Shown one piece after another: positions 5,144 to 7,782 of a stretch of DNA of 7,782 bases. A program made the translations under genes and the position numbers. The DNA comes from Thermoplasmatota archaeon (GTDB lineage: Archaea; Thermoplasmatota; E2; DHVEG-1). Each line of letters begins with the position of its first letter. The first letter of the stretch is position 1. The stretch is from NCBI GenBank assembly GCA_022866015.1, contig JALHTX010000067.1, positions 1-7,782 on the forward strand, in the 5' to 3' direction. The notes beneath the pieces are model-generated. The model searched no databases and was not told where the DNA came from. It saw nothing but the letters and a program-made list of their open reading frames with translations.

Positions 5144-7087
5144 ATGAAAAGTATAATAAAAAAAATTTCTAGGACATTATCAGTTTTTATCATATTCTTA
5201 TTAGTTTTTACAATGTTTTCAAGTATTACTGAAAGTCTTATAATAGAAAAGGAGGGAAAAACTACTTATGAAAATGATGATTATATTATCGAATTAGTCG
5301 ACACGCCAGTTTTTACATATTTTAATAATGCTATAAAAGAAATAGGGGGTTTTTTTCCATCTATATCTTATTCTTTATTAAAAAATAAAATTGATACTTA
5401 TCGCAACTTTATTTTAAATTCTCATAAAAAAGCTATTGATTCAATATTATCTTTAGTAGGCGAAAAAGACCGTAATAATATTGTTTTTTCTCGTGAATAT
5501 ACAGGAATATTCAATGGTCTTTTTATTAAAAATATGCCATTAAGTTTAATTAATAAAATAAAAGAGTTACCTTTTATAAAAAATGTTTATACCAATTATA
5601 ATTTTTCTGTTTATTTAGATGAGTCAGTTCCCTTGATTAAAGCTTCTGATGCTTGGAAAATACAAAACAAGTTTGGTAAAAATATAACTGGCAAAGGTAT
5701 AAATATTGCTATTCTTGACACTGGAATTGATTATACTCATCCTGACCTTTCTAGTAATTATGTAGATGGTTATGATTTTGTGAATAACGATGATGACCCT
5801 ATGGATGACCATGGGCATGGAACACACTGTGCAGGAATTATAGCAGGAACTGGTGTAAATTCAGATTATAAATATGTTGGTGTCGCACCTGATGCTAATT
5901 TATATGCATTTAAAGTTTTAGATTCTCAAGGTTCTGGTAACCTTGATAATTATATTGCAGGTTTAGAAGCAGCAGTTGATCCTAATGGCGATGGAGATCC
6001 ATCTGATCATGTTGATATTATATCAATCAGTTTTGGTACAGATGAAGCTGGCTCTCCTAATGATGTTGTTAGTTTAAAAGCAGATGAAATAGTTGATATA
6101 GGCATTGTTGTTGTAGCTGCAGCAGGAAATAATGGTCCTGATAGCAGTAGTATTACTTCTCCTGGTTGTAGTCTTAAAACAATCACTGTTGGTTCTATTG
6201 ATAAAAACAGTGTAATTTCTGTTTATAGCTCTCGTGGACCTGTTGAATTTAATGGTTCTTTTTATATTAAACCTGATATTGTAGCTCCAGGTGTTGGTAT
6301 AAAAAGTACTTATCCCGGTGGAGGATATGTTGTTATGAGTGGTACGTCAATGGCATGCCCGCACATTGCTGGTGCTGCTGCACTTATATTACAAGCATAT
6401 CCTAATATAAAGCCTGCAGAGGTTAAACAGATTTTAAAAGATTCTTCTGTTGATCTAGGTGAAATTGGGAATGATAATGATTATGGAAGCGGAAGAATTA
6501 ATGTTTTAAATGCTCTGAATCCGCCTATAGCTTTTTTAAATATTTCAAGTAGAATTCCACATAGTCTAATAGAAATAATGGGCTCTGCAATGAAAAGTTC
6601 AGGTAATATTAATGATTTCATAAATTATAGTTTATACTATTCTTATGAGAGTACTTGGATAAAAATATTTGAAAACGACGAAGAAATAGACAACAATATA
6701 TTATATAGATGGGATACCACTAATCTTACATCAGGTTTTTATGAATTGAAACTAGTGGTTAAATGTTTAAATCAAACCAATGTAATTATTAAAAGTTTAG
6801 TAATTGGGGATGCTAATGAAGTATTTGTTGTTTCATTTCCAAGTATTGTTAATGAATCAAGTATCTTCCAAGTAAAAATTACTGATTTTAATGGTACATC
6901 GGCTAAAGCATTTGTTTTATTTTTTTCATCATTTAGTCTACCAAGTATTAAATATGGTAGCAATATCAATTTTAAAGCGCCTAGTATTTATAGTTCAATA
7001 TCTGAATCTAAAAAAGTAAAAATAATAGTAATTATTTTTTTAAGAATAAAAATAATAACTAAAGAGATAACAATTTTAAGCAATTAA
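5144..7087 (+). CDS. secreted subtilisin-like serine protease (peptidase S8)
   Basis: This 647-residue exported endopeptidase starts with a signal peptide (lysine-rich residues 1-10, hydrophobic core about 12-27). An inhibitor I9-type propeptide follows, about 45-157, and is normally cleaved off during maturation. The S8 catalytic domain spans about 165-460. The triad is complete: D192 in ILDTGID, H225 in HGHGTHCAG, S402 in SGTSMACPH, with oxyanion N329 in AAAGNNG. DPNGDGDPSD (279-288) resembles a calcium-binding loop. Residues about 461-556 form an Ig-like repeat with the common RWDTTNLTSGFYELKL signature, and about 557-615 a second beta domain with NGTSAKAFV. The final 30 residues are a low-complexity Lys/Ile stretch unlike the usual domain ending, and no membrane anchor is present, so the tail may be truncated or degraded. 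Released enzyme would digest extracellular protein. The stop overlaps that of the convergent GTPase gene. Confidence 0.95.
   Translation: MKSIIKKISRTLSVFIIFLLVFTMFSSITESLIIEKEGKTTYENDDYIIELVDTPVFTYFNNAIKEIGGFFPSISYSLLKNKIDTYRNFILNSHKKAIDSILSLVGEKDRNNIVFSREYTGIFNGLFIKNMPLSLINKIKELPFIKNVYTNYNFSVYLDESVPLIKASDAWKIQNKFGKNITGKGINIAILDTGIDYTHPDLSSNYVDGYDFVNNDDDPMDDHGHGTHCAGIIAGTGVNSDYKYVGVAPDANLYAFKVLDSQGSGNLDNYIAGLEAAVDPNGDGDPSDHVDIISISFGTDEAGSPNDVVSLKADEIVDIGIVVVAAAGNNGPDSSSITSPGCSLKTITVGSIDKNSVISVYSSRGPVEFNGSFYIKPDIVAPGVGIKSTYPGGGYVVMSGTSMACPHIAGAAALILQAYPNIKPAEVKQILKDSSVDLGEIGNDNDYGSGRINVLNALNPPIAFLNISSRIPHSLIEIMGSAMKSSGNINDFINYSLYYSYESTWIKIFENDEEIDNNILYRWDTTNLTSGFYELKLVVKCLNQTNVIIKSLVIGDANEVFVVSFPSIVNESSIFQVKITDFNGTSAKAFVLFFSSFSLPSIKYGSNINFKAPSIYSSISESKKVKIIVIIFLRIKIITKEITILSN
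7009..7060. terminator. A/T hairpin with oligo-T on both strands inside the subtilase 3' end
   Basis: AAAAATAAT (7018-7026) and ATTATTTTT (7031-7039) form a perfect 9-base-pair stem with a 4-base loop. On the + strand, the 3' arm is part of a seven-T run (7035-7041). On the - strand, the stem is followed by AC and six T (complement of 7010-7015), and another TTTTT tract lies before it, near 7048-7052. The GTPase gene ends at 7084, so its transcript would meet these U-tracts within about 25-75 bases. It is the only plausible terminator between the convergent genes. The stem is all A/T, so the U-tracts are likely to matter more than the hairpin. Confidence 0.45.
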
Positions 7088-7782
7088 TCGCTGAGTAAAT
7101 CTTCTCCACCTTTGAATTCTAACTGTACCGTAGTATAAATATCTGGTATACCTTGGAATTCTTCTTTTCCTGTAGGATATACTGTTAATTGATCTTGAAA
7201 ATCTTTTATAAGATTTAGAATTTTACGGCTCATCTCCTGATGAACTGATGATTTTTCACAAAGTAATGATTCTTCAAGTATATCTGGTTCTTCAGACCAT
7301 TTTAATATAAGGTCTAGTTCTTCTTGTGACAACATATCTGATTTACTAAGTATATTAACCTGTGGTTTTTCCATTCTAAAACTTGTGTTAAGTGCAAGTA
7401 ACATCTGTGATACAAAACCAGATGCAGTCTTTGATAGATTAGGGTCTAATAGATAAGCAATCATACTACGTGCAGGGTTTAAAAACTCAATTATGTATTT
7501 ACCAGCTTCTCTAAATACAAATAGTTCAAGTTGCCCTGGCGTATCCATTAGGATATATTCTGTTTTAAATTTTTCAATACTGTCTTTAACATCAGATGTA
7601 TTAAGTGCAAGCATATCTGCACAAGCAATCTGTGCGCCATTAGGTCCTAGATTATATTCCTTCATCACTTCTTTAAGAGAAATCCAATCACGAATATCTA
7701 CATCTGGAGCATAAGGAAGGTTTTCTGCACCTGGATCAAGGTTTACAGTTATTGCATCTAGTCCTTGATTTGTCATCCATTG
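7084..7782 (-). CDS. GPN-loop GTPase, archaeal (5' end outside the window)
   Basis: This is a member of the archaeal/eukaryotic GPN-loop GTPase family (relatives of Pyrococcus PAB0955 and eukaryotic Gpn1-3). Eukaryotic members help assemble and import RNA polymerase II; the archaeal role is not settled. The frame stays open to the window edge, reading Gln-Trp before the first internal Met, so the gene is partial: its P-loop (G1) and true start lie beyond 7782. The 232 visible residues begin near the family's ITVNLDPGAE segment. Counting from the internal Met, TPDVD-like APDVDIRDW is at 23-31, the hallmark Gly-Pro-Asn loop at 44-46 (NLGPNGA), the G3 motif DTPGQLE at 78-84, and the G4 motif SKSD at 144-147, a variant of NKxD. 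Calling the start at the internal Met would wrongly remove the nucleotide-binding loop. The gene converges on the subtilase gene, and the stops overlap. Confidence 0.93.
   Translation of the reverse strand, partial: QWMTNQGLDAITVNLDPGAENLPYAPDVDIRDWISLKEVMKEYNLGPNGAQIACADMLALNTSDVKDSIEKFKTEYILMDTPGQLELFVFREAGKYIIEFLNPARSMIAYLLDPNLSKTASGFVSQMLLALNTSFRMEKPQVNILSKSDMLSQEELDLILKWSEEPDILEESLLCEKSSVHQEMSRKILNLIKDFQDQLTVYPTGKEEFQGIPDIYTTVQLEFKGGEDLLSD

Noticed and set aside
5624..5827. 67-codon - strand ORF
   Set aside because: It is antisense to the segment encoding the subtilase catalytic Asp and His motifs; its Ile/Thr-rich translation is that of a shadow.
7493..7714. 73-codon + strand ORF
   Set aside because: It is antisense to the conserved GPN-loop and G3 region of the GTPase gene; the - strand frame is clearly the coding one.
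7084..7776. A complete GTPase starting at the Met at 7776
   Set aside because: The frame continues upstream to the window edge, and a start here would delete the P-loop that every GPN-loop GTPase needs.

Overview
This AT-rich window most likely comes from an archaeon. It carries an archaeal-type TYW1/Taw1 wyosine enzyme, a GPN-loop GTPase, and TATA boxes with purine-rich elements directly upstream. Two large exported proteins, one with gingipain-like (C25) features and one a subtilisin, suggest a protein-degrading, Thermoplasmatota-like sediment lineage such as Marine Benthic Group D. That placement is inference from gene content; no rRNA gene is present.

Layout. Positions 1-42 hold the probable last codons of a + strand gene. 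A 26-codon acidic, proline-rich ORF (88-168, +) follows, behind a strong Shine-Dalgarno sequence. A consensus-like archaeal promoter at 191-205 has no evident gene of its own. Positions 311-3841 (-) encode a 1176-residue protein with a signal peptide, a putative cell-wall-binding-2-like region, a gingipain-like region and a C-terminal membrane anchor. A very AT-rich divergent intergenic region (3842-4170) holds promoters for this gene and for the + strand taw1 (4171-5106). Thirty-seven bases later comes a secreted S8 subtilase (5144-7087, +). It is convergent with the 5'-truncated GPN-loop GTPase gene (7084-7782, -), and the two stop codons overlap on a shared TTAA.

How the genes relate. The C25-like protein and the subtilase are both predicted to be exported and could act together in breaking down extracellular protein or processing cell-surface proteins. 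Taw1 (tRNA-Phe position 37 modification) and the GPN GTPase are housekeeping proteins with no evident link to them. No CRISPR array, tRNA, rRNA or insertion sequence was seen. The main oddities are the wide spacing of the candidate catalytic residues in the C25-like protein, an A/T hairpin with oligo-T tracts inside the last codons of the subtilase, the small acidic ORF, and the orphan promoter.
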